The notes: a model not told the origin generated them from the sequence alone. DNA of 64,000 bases from Lachnospiraceae bacterium (GCA_024399135.1 JAKSHY010000010.1:35492-99491); one strand, 5' to 3'; shown: positions 16,530 to 26,349, numbered from the stretch's first letter. Numbers and translations: made by a program.

Positions 16530-18288
16530 AATCTGTGATTCCCTTTCCTGTGTTAGGATTTTCGTGTGAGTATATTAAATCTGCTATGAATATTGAGAGC
16601 AAAATCACTGAAAAAAGAACAGCGACTTTTAATTTGATTTTCGATAGCAGGTTGTCAAGCAATGGAGCTGCGAAATATACAGCAGCGAGTCCTCCGAGTC
16701 CGAATATCAGAAGACCTTCTGCGCATATTCTTCCGTTGAGGTTGATTATATATCCAGAATAATCCCACCATTTTTCACCACCGTGTGCGAACTGCAGGTA
16801 CCATGAGGTAATATATTCAACTACCCCGCACAAAAATACAGTGGATAGAAATTCCATAGCGGGTTTATTCCTAAATTTGTTAAGTAAAATAAGTATCATC
16901 AGACCGCCAGCTCCGTATATTGGAAGCCATGGACCGTGAAGAACACCACGATTTACGAAAAGATGATCTTCTACGAGGTGGATACTAACCTCCCATAACC
17001 AGCCAACGAAAGCGAAAATGAAGAACATTAAAATCAAAGTGCTGATAGAGTAGTGACGAAGATACAGCGTGTGCTCAAGGTGCATCTTACGGTCCTTTTC
17101 GGGAATAGGACATAATCTATGAGGATATGATTTTCCTTCTATGGTATTTTTGGCATTGATGATTTTAATATTATTTGAAATGGATTCTCGGTATTCGGTT
17201 TCGTTGTCATCATATTTTTTGATTACTCCGAACATATCAGCCAGAAAATCCCAGGTAGGGTTATTGGTTGAATAGGTTACTGCCTTAACTTCTGGAAGAT
17301 CTGCTATATCAGGATAAACAGATGAGACAATCTCCTTAGTTGGAATTTCGAAAAGGTATACATCATTAAGCTTCTCGGAATTTTCTATGTTGTTTTCGTG
17401 CGAAAGAAGTCTGATATATGCATAATATTCTGCATTGATACATTCTTTATATGGATTAACGAACAATATGCTTCCAATTCCCATGGTAAGCATTCCTAAA
17501 AGGCTTATTGGAATAAGTGAAAGCTCTAATAAAAAGCATTCCCACTTATGTCCATACATCATCTTTTCAGACAGTTTAATAGCTTCCTTACCTGATAATG
17601 TAGGGTTTTCGGCCAGAATATAAGGAACCAGATAGTAGGAATATCTTTTTACTATGAAGCCGATAACTGTAGGGAACCACAGCATTAAAAGAAGGTATCG
17701 CAAAAATAGTGCCAAAGATACACGAATCCAGCGCTTAACGTGAAATAAAAAGAGCAGTGACGAGGGGTGTATTGATTCATAGGTTCTGCCTTCTAAGAAG
17801 ATTCTTGCATAGACTAATTTATATACACTGCTAAAGAAAATAATAGCGGCATAGATTAAAAGAGCAGCGGCTATTATTGAAATCACACTTGAATATGTAG
17901 TTGAACGAATTACATTAACGACTGTATTAAAGAGAGCAACTACGAATGAACCTGTGAAGAGGTTGTTGGCAAGAATAGAAAGAATGCCCTTGACGTGCCC
18001 TAATTCAAATCCGCCGATAGTTATAGGAATATCGAGTGAATCTTTGACTCTTGAATTAACCAGTTTTTGGCCAGCGGTTAAGTCACCATTAACGAAATCT
18101 GTAATGAGCTCTGAATAATGGTTGACATTAGAGGTTTCGATAGCTGTTGAGTCATATTTGATAAACTGCAGAGTTTCACTGTAGTCTGTACCCAAAATGC
18201 CCGCGAAAATACATAGACAAACATATAGCCAGAAGTGCTTTTTTAGTGATTCTCTGGCTTTTTGCTTGAGGGTTTTACGGTTGAACAT
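16462..18288 (-). CDS. DUF975 protein fused to a CmpB-like (putative ABC transporter type IV) domain
   Basis: A 608-residue polytopic membrane protein. Residues ~1-300 are DUF975-like (start FNRKTLKQKARESLKKHFW, several helices, and the NPTLSGKEAIKLSEKMMYGHK block). A ~120-residue soluble linker follows. Residues ~415-570 match the putative ABC transporter type IV family (FVGWLWEVSIHLVEDHLFVNRG, then LHGPWLPIYGAGGL). Both families are of unknown function; the fusion suggests they work together. The start at 18288 follows AGGAGG by ten bases. It is transcribed away from the sensor kinase and overlaps the phosphoesterase, so the two are probably an operon. Confidence 0.85.
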   Translation of the reverse strand: MFNRKTLKQKARESLKKHFWLYVCLCIFAGILGTDYSETLQFIKYDSTAIETSNVNHYSELITDFVNGDLTAGQKLVNSRVKDSLDIPITIGGFELGHVKGILSILANNLFTGSFVVALFNTVVNVIRSTTYSSVISIIAAALLIYAAIIFFSSVYKLVYARIFLEGRTYESIHPSSLLFLFHVKRWIRVSLALFLRYLLLMLWFPTVIGFIVKRYSYYLVPYILAENPTLSGKEAIKLSEKMMYGHKWECFLLELSLIPISLLGMLTMGIGSILFVNPYKECINAEYYAYIRLLSHENNIENSEKLNDVYLFEIPTKEIVSSVYPDIADLPEVKAVTYSTNNPTWDFLADMFGVIKKYDDNETEYRESISNNIKIINAKNTIEGKSYPHRLCPIPEKDRKMHLEHTLYLRHYSISTLILMFFIFAFVGWLWEVSIHLVEDHLFVNRGVLHGPWLPIYGAGGLMILILLNKFRNKPAMEFLSTVFLCGVVEYITSWYLQFAHGGEKWWDYSGYIINLNGRICAEGLLIFGLGGLAAVYFAAPLLDNLLSKIKLKVAVLFSVILLSIFIADLIYSHENPNTGKGITDYAVSDTVTTIPVGESVLHTRNI

Positions 18289-18462
18289 GAGGTCCTATCC
18301 TCCTGGTAAAAGTCCAATTGACTAATTGCTTGTTACGTCTTTTGATATTATCTATCAAATAGGAATATTATTCAAGGAAACTGTCAATAAATTCAGCATA
18401 TATTAGTGAAAGTATAAGCTGAAAATGTGTTTGAATCATAGACAAATCATGTGGTTTCGAGG

Positions 18463-18512
18463 CGATATTTGTGCTAGAATTATTGTATTAGTATATTTTA
18501 TTGGGGAGAACT
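18463..18512 (+). promoter_or_regulatory. Probable extended -10 promoter of the sensor kinase
   Basis: TGCTAGAAT (TGn plus a -10-like hexamer) lies about 30 bases before the kinase start, with no clear -35, and is followed by a GGGGAG ribosome site. The 224-base divergent gap with the DUF975 fusion gene holds nothing else recognised. Confidence 0.45.
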
Positions 18513-21443
18513 ATGTATTACTTTTTATTTTCGATTCTTACATTATCAGTAGTATTACTGTTTTTTGAAGCTGTATATGTTTTTAGCAAAATAAAAACCA
18601 ATATGCATGCATACATATTTTTCTACTTGTTAGTTTGCTTAATTAATAATGCTGGATATCTTTTGGAAATGAGGGCCAAAGATACAGGAGCTGCCATGTC
18701 AGCAACACAGATGCTGTATCTTGGAAAATGCTTCATTCCTTTGACTTTACTTTTATTCGTAATTAAATTCTGTCATCTGAAAATTAATAAATTTTTGTCA
18801 GGTGGTCTTATAGGAGTTCACTTTTTGATGTGGCTTTTCATTGCAACGAATGATATGCACCATCTTTTCTATTCTTCAGCAACTTTTGTTGAGGATGGAC
18901 TTTTCCCTCATAATGTTTATGGACACGGACCTTTATATTTTGCGTTCCAGGCTATTCCTTTTATTTATACGATAATTACATTCGCCATAGTTGCAAGAAC
19001 TGTACCCAAAATGCAGACAGTGGAGGAGAAAAAACAGTTATTCTATCTATTGTTCGCACCTGGGTTATCACTAATGGGAATTCTTCTGTTCCTAAGTGGA
19101 ATAACAATGGGCTTTGATACCACGAATATTGGAATTGCATTAAGTTCGGTATTCATGATTATAGCTATGTTTAAGTATAACCTCATAGACACTGAGGATA
19201 TGGTTAAGGATAGCCTTGTTGATTCTCTAAAGGATGGAATTGTGGTAGTTGATGCGTACAACAGAGTATCTTATCTAAATGAAACTGCGAAAACAATTCT
19301 TCCAGGAGTTAATATCGAAAAAATTGCTACAGAATCGTCCATATTTTCAGATCTTGATCTAAGAGCTAAGAATGGAGAAAGACTTACGGTTAATGACAAA
19401 GTGTATGCTTTGTACTATGAAGATATATATCAGGGTAATATCTATCGCGGTAAGCTCTACATTATGGATGATATTACAGAAAATGTTAATTATTCTCGTC
19501 AAATAGAGGTCGAAAGGGATAGAGCAGATGATGCGAATGCAGCGAAATCAATTTTCCTTTCAAATATGTCGCATGAAATCAGAACTCCTATGAATGGCAT
19601 TGTAGGCATGACAGATATCCTTCTTAGACAGAATTTCGGCGAAGAGGAGAAGAGTTATCTTCAGAATATCAGGTCGTCTGGACTTGCACTTCTTGACATA
19701 ATTAATGATCTTCTTGATTTCTCAAAGATTGAATCCGGAAGAATGAGCATAATTGAGGATGATTATGAACCTCTTCCTCTTTTGAATGATCTTAAAATGA
19801 TGTTCCAGACTCGTATTGGAGACAAACCAATTCGAATTATATATGAAATTGACGAAAATCTTCCGGCAAAATTGTATGGAGATGTGGTTCGAATCAGACA
19901 GTGCCTCACTAATATAGTTAATAATTCAATCAAATTTACTGATGTTGGTTATGTTAAGGTGGAGATAAAGGTATTAAGGGATGACTTTAATGGCTTATTC
20001 ACAAATAGTAGCGAAACCGGCACTATTCGTGATGGAGATACCATAAAGCTTAAGATTATAGTTACAGATACTGGATCTGGTATAAAAGAGGACGAGTTAC
20101 CTAAATTATTCGAGTCGTTCGGACAGGCTGATGTTAAGCGCAATCATGGTAAGGAAGGTACAGGACTTGGCCTCGCCATTACCAAGCAGCTTCTAGGTCT
20201 TATGAAGGGAAAGATAGAGGTTTCTTCAGAATATGGAAAAGGAAGTACCTTTACTCTGACCATTCCACAGAAAGTAGTGGATTCAACCCCTGCGACTGAA
20301 GCAAAATACAGTAATAAGACTGAGAATCAGATGACTTATATAGCTCCAGAGGCGAGAATTCTTCTGGTAGAAGATAATGAGATTAATGTGAAGGTTGCTG
20401 AAGGACTTCTGGCACCATATCAGTTTAAAATCGATGTGGCGGACAATGGCCTTTCTGCATTAAAGAAAATTTCGGAAAACACATATGATCTCGTACTTAT
20501 GGATCATTTAATGCCTGTTATGGATGGTATCGAGGCGACTAAGAGGATAAGAGGATTCGATGGAGAATATTTCAAGCGAGTTCCTATCATTGCATTAACT
20601 GCTAATGCTATAGCAGGTGCTAAAGAGCAGTTCATTAACGCAGGAATGAATGATTTCGTTGGTAAGCCTATTTCATTAATGGAGATAAGCGCGGTGATTC
20701 ACAAATGGCTTCCTTCTGAACTGATACAGAGCATTGAGAAGGGGGCAGAAGATGAATTCGAGGTTGCAGGCGAAAATGCAATTGTTGGATTCAGCGGTGT
20801 TAATGCTACTGGAGATGTCACAGGTAATTTGGAAGAAAAAGTAAATGGAAAAGTGGAGGATAGAGTAATGTATGGTGAATTAGATCGTTCAATAGGATTG
20901 CAGTATTGTGGAACAGAGGACCTGTACGAATCCGTATTAGAGGATTTTTACAAGTTAATTGATTCTAAGGCTGCTAAGATTGAAGAGCTCAAGGCTGCGG
21001 GCGATTATAGAAACTACACAATTGAAGTTCATGCGCTCAAAAGCACAGCCAGGATGATAGGAGCTACTAAGCTTTCAGAGCTCGCATTCGAGATGGAGCA
21101 GGCAGGAAACGCAGAAAACGTTGATGCAATTAATGAAAAGACTCCAATATTAATGGATATGTATCGTGCGTACAAAGATACACTTTCTTATTTTGACGGA
21201 GGTGATGATTCTAATCTTGAGGTTATTGATAAGGAAACTCTCAAGGATGAATTGTCTAAAATGAACGTTGCAGCATATGATTTTGATATGGATGCAATTG
21301 ATGAAATTATGGCGAAGTTAAGTGGATATAAGATGCCATCAGATGATATTAAGGAAGATTTTGGTAAACTTGATACATTAGTAAGAGATGTAGCATTAGA
21401 AGAAATTAAGGAGCTTACATCAAAGATTTGCAGTAGATTGTAA
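18513..21443 (+). CDS. Hybrid sensor histidine kinase with receiver and Hpt domains
   Basis: A 976-residue phosphorelay protein. The N-terminal ~225 residues are seven hydrophobic segments of the 7TM histidine-kinase sensor type. A short PAS-like region (VVDAYNRVSYLNETAK) follows. The kinase core has the phospho-acceptor His354 in MSHEIRTPMNG, an N-box (NIVNNSIKFTD), the G-box DTGSGIKEDELPKLFESFGQ and GTGLGLAI. A receiver domain has Asp664 in LVLMDHLMPVMDG and an ALTANA block. The C-terminal Hpt domain has His840 in VHALKSTARMIG. The signal and output partner are unknown, and no DNA-binding regulator is adjacent. The ATG at 18513 follows GGGGAG; an in-frame TTG 12 bases earlier is unlikely. 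Confidence 0.93.
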   Translation: MYYFLFSILTLSVVLLFFEAVYVFSKIKTNMHAYIFFYLLVCLINNAGYLLEMRAKDTGAAMSATQMLYLGKCFIPLTLLLFVIKFCHLKINKFLSGGLIGVHFLMWLFIATNDMHHLFYSSATFVEDGLFPHNVYGHGPLYFAFQAIPFIYTIITFAIVARTVPKMQTVEEKKQLFYLLFAPGLSLMGILLFLSGITMGFDTTNIGIALSSVFMIIAMFKYNLIDTEDMVKDSLVDSLKDGIVVVDAYNRVSYLNETAKTILPGVNIEKIATESSIFSDLDLRAKNGERLTVNDKVYALYYEDIYQGNIYRGKLYIMDDITENVNYSRQIEVERDRADDANAAKSIFLSNMSHEIRTPMNGIVGMTDILLRQNFGEEEKSYLQNIRSSGLALLDIINDLLDFSKIESGRMSIIEDDYEPLPLLNDLKMMFQTRIGDKPIRIIYEIDENLPAKLYGDVVRIRQCLTNIVNNSIKFTDVGYVKVEIKVLRDDFNGLFTNSSETGTIRDGDTIKLKIIVTDTGSGIKEDELPKLFESFGQADVKRNHGKEGTGLGLAITKQLLGLMKGKIEVSSEYGKGSTFTLTIPQKVVDSTPATEAKYSNKTENQMTYIAPEARILLVEDNEINVKVAEGLLAPYQFKIDVADNGLSALKKISENTYDLVLMDHLMPVMDGIEATKRIRGFDGEYFKRVPIIALTANAIAGAKEQFINAGMNDFVGKPISLMEISAVIHKWLPSELIQSIEKGAEDEFEVAGENAIVGFSGVNATGDVTGNLEEKVNGKVEDRVMYGELDRSIGLQYCGTEDLYESVLEDFYKLIDSKAAKIEELKAAGDYRNYTIEVHALKSTARMIGATKLSELAFEMEQAGNAENVDAINEKTPILMDMYRAYKDTLSYFDGGDDSNLEVIDKETLKDELSKMNVAAYDFDMDAIDEIMAKLSGYKMPSDDIKEDFGKLDTLVRDVALEEIKELTSKICSRL

Positions 21444-21893
21444 GAACTGCTCTATATAATTATCCCACAAGGCATCAGGAGTTTTGTCCATAATGAAGGT
21501 ATTGAATGCTGTTGCGGTAACCAGAGTTATCTCATTGTTTTGATACTTGATATTAAGAGTAAAGCTTTTGACCATATCAGCAGGAGTGGTAGATCCACCA
21601 AGACGTAATATCTGCTGTACCTTTTCAGGTGCTAGCTGAAGTACGAAATGAAAACCAACAGGAACCTGTTTCCCCTTTATAAGGTCGAAACAGATTCCTT
21701 TCATATTTTTCCACAAAGAAAACTCATAACCAAACTCATAGTCCTCATAGAATTCAGGAAGAATCCTTCCATCTATTTTGAAGGTGTTATAAGTTTTAAT
21801 CGTAGCCTCCTCGAGGAGAAAATCATCAAACTTTTCTCCAACAAGAAGCTCTTTCATGAAGTTCTTAGTACTCTCAACTGAAAATGCTTTCAT
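21420..21893 (-). CDS. DUF5721 family protein
   Basis: A 157-residue protein with the pattern of the DUF5721 family found in Lachnospiraceae (MKAFSVESTKNFMKELL, FYEDYEFGYEFSLWKNMKGICFDL). It is soluble, of unknown function. It converges on the sensor kinase, overlapping it by 24 bases, and there is no terminator between them. The ribosome site is weak. Confidence 0.75.
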   Translation of the reverse strand: MKAFSVESTKNFMKELLVGEKFDDFLLEEATIKTYNTFKIDGRILPEFYEDYEFGYEFSLWKNMKGICFDLIKGKQVPVGFHFVLQLAPEKVQQILRLGGSTTPADMVKSFTLNIKYQNNEITLVTATAFNTFIMDKTPDALWDNYIEQFLQSTANL

Positions 21894-21965
21894 AATAATA
21901 AGCTGTATCTATACTATATATTTGTAATTACAGTTATTTGCGGCTGCTAACGCAGCCTGCCAAGT

Positions 21966-23057
21966 TTATACTTGCTTCTGGTATTTTAATGACTGCGCAT
22001 TAATTAGTTCTTTGTCATCGAAGTAGTTAATTTTCATAGCACTCTTAACTTCTGAAAGAGTTTTAGCTGCTTCTTCCTTCGCTTTCTCAGAACCCTTATG
22101 AAGAATCTCATATATTGCAGGTATATCTTTTTCCCATTCTGCACGTGAAGCTCTAATAGGTGCTAATGTTTCCTGAAGAACTGAGTTTAAGAACTTCTTA
22201 ACCTTAACATCTCCAAGTCCTCCACGTGTATAGTGATCCTTCATTTCCTGAAGACATGAATAATCAGGGCAGTATTCAGCAAACATCTCATCCTTAGAAA
22301 ATGCATCAAGATAAATGAATACAGGGTTTCCTTCTACATGACCAGGATCAGAAACCTGAAGGTGAGTAGGGTCTGTGAACATAGACATAACCTTCTTCTT
22401 AACTTCATCTTCTGTATCAGATAAGTAGATACAGTTACCAAGCGATTTGCTCATCTTGGCCATTCCATCAGTTCCAGGAAGTCTTAAGCATGCCTGGTTA
22501 TCAGGAAGAAGTATTTTAGGTTCAACGAGTGTTTCGCCATAAACTGAATTAAATTTATGTACTATTTCCTGGGTCTGCTCGAGCATAGGCATCTGATCCT
22601 CGCCGGCAGGAACTGTTGTTGCCTTGAATGCTGTGATATCAGCAGCCTGTGAAATAGGATATGTGTAAAAACCTACAGGAATACTTGTCTGGAAGTTTCT
22701 CATCTGAATTTCAGACTTGATAGTAGGATTACGTTCCAATCTTGAAACAGTAACTAAATTCATATAATAAAAAGAAAGTTCTGTTAATTCTGAAATATGT
22801 GACTGAATAAGTATTGTTGATTTTTCAGGATCCAGGCCACATGATAAATAATCGAGTGCAACCTCTATGATATTATCTCTTACCTTGCCAGGATTTTCAG
22901 CGTTATCAGTAAGAGCCTGGGCATCAGCTATCATAATGAATATCTTTTCGAATTCACCAGAATTCTGAAGTTCAACTCTTCTTCTAAGTGAACCTACATA
23001 ATGACCAACGTGTAAACGTCCAGTAGGTCTATCTCCAGTTAATATAATCTTGCTCAT
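21966..23057 (-). CDS. trpS: Tryptophanyl-tRNA synthetase
   Basis: A 363-residue class I aminoacyl-tRNA synthetase that charges tRNA-Trp. The HIGH-type motif is in [15 protein letters not shown] and the KMSKS loop is [11 protein letters not shown]. The [15 protein letters not shown] and [11 protein letters not shown] segments are typical of TrpS. The start at 23057 has AAGGAG 11 bases upstream. No T-box leader (no GGTGG-ACC antiterminator word) is present in the 212 bases upstream, so control differs from many Firmicutes trpS genes. Confidence 0.95.
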   Translation of the reverse strand: MSKIILTGDRPTGRLHVGHYVGSLRRRVELQNSGEFEKIFIMIADAQALTDNAENPGKVRDNIIEVALDYLSCGLDPEKSTILIQSHISELTELSFYYMNLVTVSRLERNPTIKSEIQMRNFQTSIPVGFYTYPISQAADITAFKATTVPAGEDQMPMLEQTQEIVHKFNSVYGETLVEPKILLPDNQACLRLPGTDGMAKMSKSLGNCIYLSDTEDEVKKKVMSMFTDPTHLQVSDPGHVEGNPVFIYLDAFSKDEMFAEYCPDYSCLQEMKDHYTRGGLGDVKVKKFLNSVLQETLAPIRASRAEWEKDIPAIYEILHKGSEKAKEEAAKTLSEVKSAMKINYFDDKELINAQSLKYQKQV

Positions 23058-23269
23058 TTTATCATAATCTCCTTATAGGTTATTTAATCGTGATATAATT
23101 TTTACCTTGCACACTGCCGATTTTAGCTGCTTTTTAACTTCTGTATACATACTCGAATGCAACTTTTTGTGTTGCACAGATACATCGGGGTTTTGATTAT
23201 GTACATATGTATTTGCAATGAAAGCATGTGTTATCAAATACAACGTCTATCAGTAATAGACAGTGCATA

Positions 23270-24163
23270 TTACTGACTGCACCATCTACCAGATGCTCCA
23301 CATGGGAGAACTAGCCCATTTGATGAAACAGGAAGTCCGATTTCGTTAGCTTCTACGTGCCCTTTAAATCTTGGAACGAGAAGTGTATTAAGCATATAGC
23401 TTAATACAGCAGGCTGAAGACCTGTTGTATATGAGTTAATAAGGAAGAACTTGGCATCCTCGGACAAAATGTTGGTGCATAATTCGACGAATGGATAGAT
23501 ACTTTCTTCGATTTTCCATATCTCGCCTTTAGGACCACGTCCATATGACGGAGGATCCATAATTATTCCATCATATTTATTGCCACGTCTTATTTCTCGC
23601 TCAACGAACTTGACACAATCATCAACTAGCCATCTAATAGGAGCTCCGGATAATCCGGAAGAATTAGCATTTTCCTTCGCCCAGTTAACCATTCCTTTAG
23701 ATGCATCAACATGTGTGACACTTGCTCCTGCGCTGGCAGCAGCTAATGTAGCACCACCTGTGTAAGCGAATAAATTTAATACCTTGAAAGGTCTTTCTTC
23801 GCTATAAGGTGAATTGGTATCCTGAATGCTTTTTCTGATTACAGATGAAAACCAGTCCCAGTTAACAGCCTGTTCAGGAAATAAACCTGTATGCTTGAAG
23901 CTGAATGGCTTAAGGTTAAAGGTCAGATTCTTATAATTAATTGACCACTCTTCGGGAAGATTAAAGAATTCCCATTCACCACCACCTTTTGAACTTCTGT
24001 GGTAATGACCATTAAGCTTTTTCCATTGAGAATTATTCTTTGGCGTAGACCATATAACCTGAGGATCTGGACGCAGGAGGATGTATTTTCCCCAACGTTC
24101 CAGTTTTTCTCCTTCGGATGTATCGATTACTTCATAGTCCTGCCAATTATCTGCAATCCACAT
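23270..24163 (-). CDS. SAM-dependent methyltransferase, RlmI/PF10672-like
   Basis: A 297-residue class I methyltransferase. An N-terminal beta-rich region precedes the Rossmann core: VLNLFAYTGGATLAAASAGA (SAM motif I) near 135, HVDASKGMVNWAKENA, and the catalytic MDPPSYGRGPKGEIW. This pattern matches the RlmI-like 23S rRNA cytosine-5 methyltransferase superfamily, but the PUA domain of RlmI is absent, so the target is uncertain. ATG at 24163 lies eight bases after AAGGAAG; an in-frame TTG just upstream is not needed. Confidence 0.85.
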   Translation of the reverse strand: MWIADNWQDYEVIDTSEGEKLERWGKYILLRPDPQVIWSTPKNNSQWKKLNGHYHRSSKGGGEWEFFNLPEEWSINYKNLTFNLKPFSFKHTGLFPEQAVNWDWFSSVIRKSIQDTNSPYSEERPFKVLNLFAYTGGATLAAASAGASVTHVDASKGMVNWAKENANSSGLSGAPIRWLVDDCVKFVEREIRRGNKYDGIIMDPPSYGRGPKGEIWKIEESIYPFVELCTNILSEDAKFFLINSYTTGLQPAVLSYMLNTLLVPRFKGHVEANEIGLPVSSNGLVLPCGASGRWCSQ

Positions 24164-24257
24164 GTACAATACTTCCTTAATACTATATTGTTAATACAAT
24201 CCTTTTTATGATAAAAGAAATTGAAGTAAAATACAAGAAAAACAAGGGAATATATAC

Positions 24258-24464
24258 CATAATAGCAACCGCAAATCCTCCTTAATTTGCGTCTGTAACA
24301 CTAATATGAAGAGAATATAGGAAAAATGACGCCGCTTCATGGCGTACATCCATGTACGCGTGAAGCTAAATTTGTCATCCAGACAAATTTGCGACCTTTT
24401 TCCTATATTTTCTTCAAGTGTTACGACGACTTAAATTGAATGTCGGATTTGCGGTTGCTATTAT
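24258..24464. repeat. Cruciform (long hairpin) element, copy A
   Basis: An imperfect palindrome of about 207 bp. The outer arms CATAATAGCAACCGCAAATC and GATTTGCGGTTGCTATTATG are exactly complementary. Inner arms share TGTAACAC...GTGTTACG and AATATAGGAAAAA...TTTTTCCTATATT. The centre has two hairpins, GCTTCA..GCGTACAT/ATGTACGC..TGAAGC (24334-24366) and AAATTTGTC/GACAAATTT (24368-24390). Copy B at 46911 has the same architecture with compensatory changes. It lies between divergent genes. Confidence 0.85.
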
Positions 24465-24477
24465 GACGTATAAGCTT

Positions 24478-24755
24478 CCTACAGTCCGTGTATTGGGAAT
24501 CTGGCGCGAGGGTTACATATTTGAGGATTTATGCTTGATTCCTGTAGCTCGTGTATTTGGAATCTGGCGCGTGGGTTACATATTTGAGTATTTATGCTTG
24601 ATTCCTGTAGCTCGTGTACTTGGAATTTGGTGCGTGGGTTACATATTTGAGGATTTATGCATGATTTCTGTAGCTCGTGTACTTGGAATACGGTCTATGG
24701 GTTACATATTTGAGCATTTATGCACGATTCCTGTAAAATGCGTACTTCTTACTGG
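24478..24755. repeat. Tandem array, 63-bp period, about 4.3 copies
   Basis: Units begin at 24478, 24541, 24604, 24667 and 24730 with CCTGTAGCTCGTGTA-type words and share GGGTTACATATTTGAG and ATTTATGC. Because 63 is a multiple of three, one frame stays open and would give 21-residue repeats (VLGIW..GYIFE.LC), but there is no ribosome site. With copy A of the cruciform element it fills the 24164-24885 gap; the rest holds nothing recognised. Confidence 0.9.
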
Positions 24756-24885
24756 CAAGATAGAATAGTTAGTATATGTGTGGAATAATTATGGAATACG
24801 AAAGATATGTAAATTGTGGTATTCTAAATTGTGTAATACGTAATATTGGAGTATTAGTAAGCGAAGGAAATAATAGTGGCAAGCA

Positions 24886-26349
24886 ATGCAATTAACTGAC
24901 ATGAATAAACCAAGAAATGGTATGAATAAACCACGAAATAGTATGAATAAACAAAGAAATAGTATGGAAATGCAAGGGAATAATGCAGTAAAACAAGGAA
25001 ATAATACCAATAACGCATGTTATAAAAAGTATGGAATAGCCTTTGATTTAGGAACAACTACATTAGTTGGATATCTTTGTGACTTGGAGAATAAAGAAGT
25101 TATAGAGACAATCTCTTGCGTTAATCCACAGGTTAAGTTCGGAAAAGATGTTGTTAGTAGAGTAACATATATGTCCGAGGGAAAAGCATATAAAGATGAA
25201 GTAGGTAATACGTTAGCTGTTGCCATCATAGAAATATCTGAAAAACTGGTTGACATAACTAAAAATGCAAGAAATGTTGCAACTTCAACTGACATGATAT
25301 GGAAAATGCCACTATTATTGGTTGGAAATCCAGTAATTATGGGAAGTGTGGCAGATATCAATTTTGAAAGTCTCTGGAAGAAAAACCAAGAAAATGTAAA
25401 TGAAAATTGTTTAGATATAAAATGTGAAGAAAACGAGTATTCTTCAATTGAAATTGAAACCATAAAGATCCCGGGTATAGGGAATTATGTAGGCGCCGAT
25501 GCACTTTCGGTGATGACTATGGTTGAACATGAAAGAAAATCAGGCGAGAATGTCATCATGATAGATATAGGAACCAATACTGAGATGGCAATTATGACAG
25601 ATGAGGGAAATATTGCCACGTCTGCAGCAGCTGGACCTGCATTCGAAGGTGGAAATATAGAGTGTGGAATGAGCGCACAGGAAGGTGCGATAGATTACGC
25701 GCTCTTGACTAATGAAGTCAACGTAAATTCTGATATCATACTTCACACGATGGGTGGAGTAACGGCTGTTGGTATTTGTGGTTCGGGATTGCTGTCAGTT
25801 ATAAGCATTCTTCTAAAGGCTGGAGTAGTTGACGAAAATGGGTACATGCTTAGCAAAGAAGAGGCTTTAGCCAATAATGTACCTGGAAGAATTGCATCCA
25901 GAATAGAAACAATAACGAGTGATATCGCCCAAAATGAACATACTAGATATGGTAGATTGTTTAGATTGACTGAAACAGTTTTTATATCTCAGGAAGATAT
26001 TAGAAATGTTCAATTAGCAAAATCAGCTATAAGATCCGGAATTGAAATTCTAATTTCGAAGAAAAAGTTGACCGAATCAGTCATAGATAAAATATACCTT
26101 GCTGGAGCATTCGGAAACAAAATTGATATAGATGATATTATTACTATAGGAATGGTTCCAGAATTAGAAAAGGATAAAATAGTTCAAAGTGGCAATCTTG
26201 CTGGAGTTGGAGCATATCAGATGCTGATGAATAACGAAGAAATAACACGTGCTATCGGCATCAAAAATAATACATTGACCGTATCGCTCGATAGAGAAGA
26301 AAGCTTTCAGAATGAATTTGTTAAATATATGTCTTTCACAAGCAGATAG
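24886..26349 (+). CDS. ASKHA-fold ATPase, RACo/DUF4445-like, lacking the Fe-S domain
   Basis: A 487-residue protein. After a ~45-residue Asn/Met-rich tail it is an ASKHA ATPase: GIAFDLGTTTLVGYLCDL (phosphate 1), IMIDIGTNTEMAIM (phosphate 2), GPAFEGGNIECGM, VGICGSGLLSVI and IYLAGAFGNKID. This is the C-terminal module of reductive activators of corrinoid proteins (RACo). The usual N-terminal 2Fe-2S ferredoxin domain and linker are missing, and no corrinoid protein or methyltransferase is nearby. The tail is encoded by a 21-bp tandem repeat, each unit with its own ATG (24901, 24922, 24943). GAAGGA lies about 16 bases before the first ATG, so the true start is uncertain. Confidence 0.8.
   Translation: MQLTDMNKPRNGMNKPRNSMNKQRNSMEMQGNNAVKQGNNTNNACYKKYGIAFDLGTTTLVGYLCDLENKEVIETISCVNPQVKFGKDVVSRVTYMSEGKAYKDEVGNTLAVAIIEISEKLVDITKNARNVATSTDMIWKMPLLLVGNPVIMGSVADINFESLWKKNQENVNENCLDIKCEENEYSSIEIETIKIPGIGNYVGADALSVMTMVEHERKSGENVIMIDIGTNTEMAIMTDEGNIATSAAAGPAFEGGNIECGMSAQEGAIDYALLTNEVNVNSDIILHTMGGVTAVGICGSGLLSVISILLKAGVVDENGYMLSKEEALANNVPGRIASRIETITSDIAQNEHTRYGRLFRLTETVFISQEDIRNVQLAKSAIRSGIEILISKKKLTESVIDKIYLAGAFGNKIDIDDIITIGMVPELEKDKIVQSGNLAGVGAYQMLMNNEEITRAIGIKNNTLTVSLDREESFQNEFVKYMSFTSR
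24901..24970 (+). repeat. In-frame 21-bp tandem repeat at the ASKHA gene start
   Basis: Three units starting at 24901, 24922 and 24943 (ATGAATAAACCAAGAAATGG and near copies) plus a degenerate fourth at 24964. Each encodes MNK(P/Q)RN(S/G) and supplies an in-frame ATG. Confidence 0.9.

Noticed and set aside
23058..23269. T-box leader of trpS
   Set aside because: No antiterminator GGTGG-ACC word or leader terminator is seen on the minus strand.
24418..24768. Open frame of 116 codons with 21-residue repeats
   Set aside because: It stays open only because the tandem unit is 63 bp. There is no ribosome site, and its start lies in the cruciform element.
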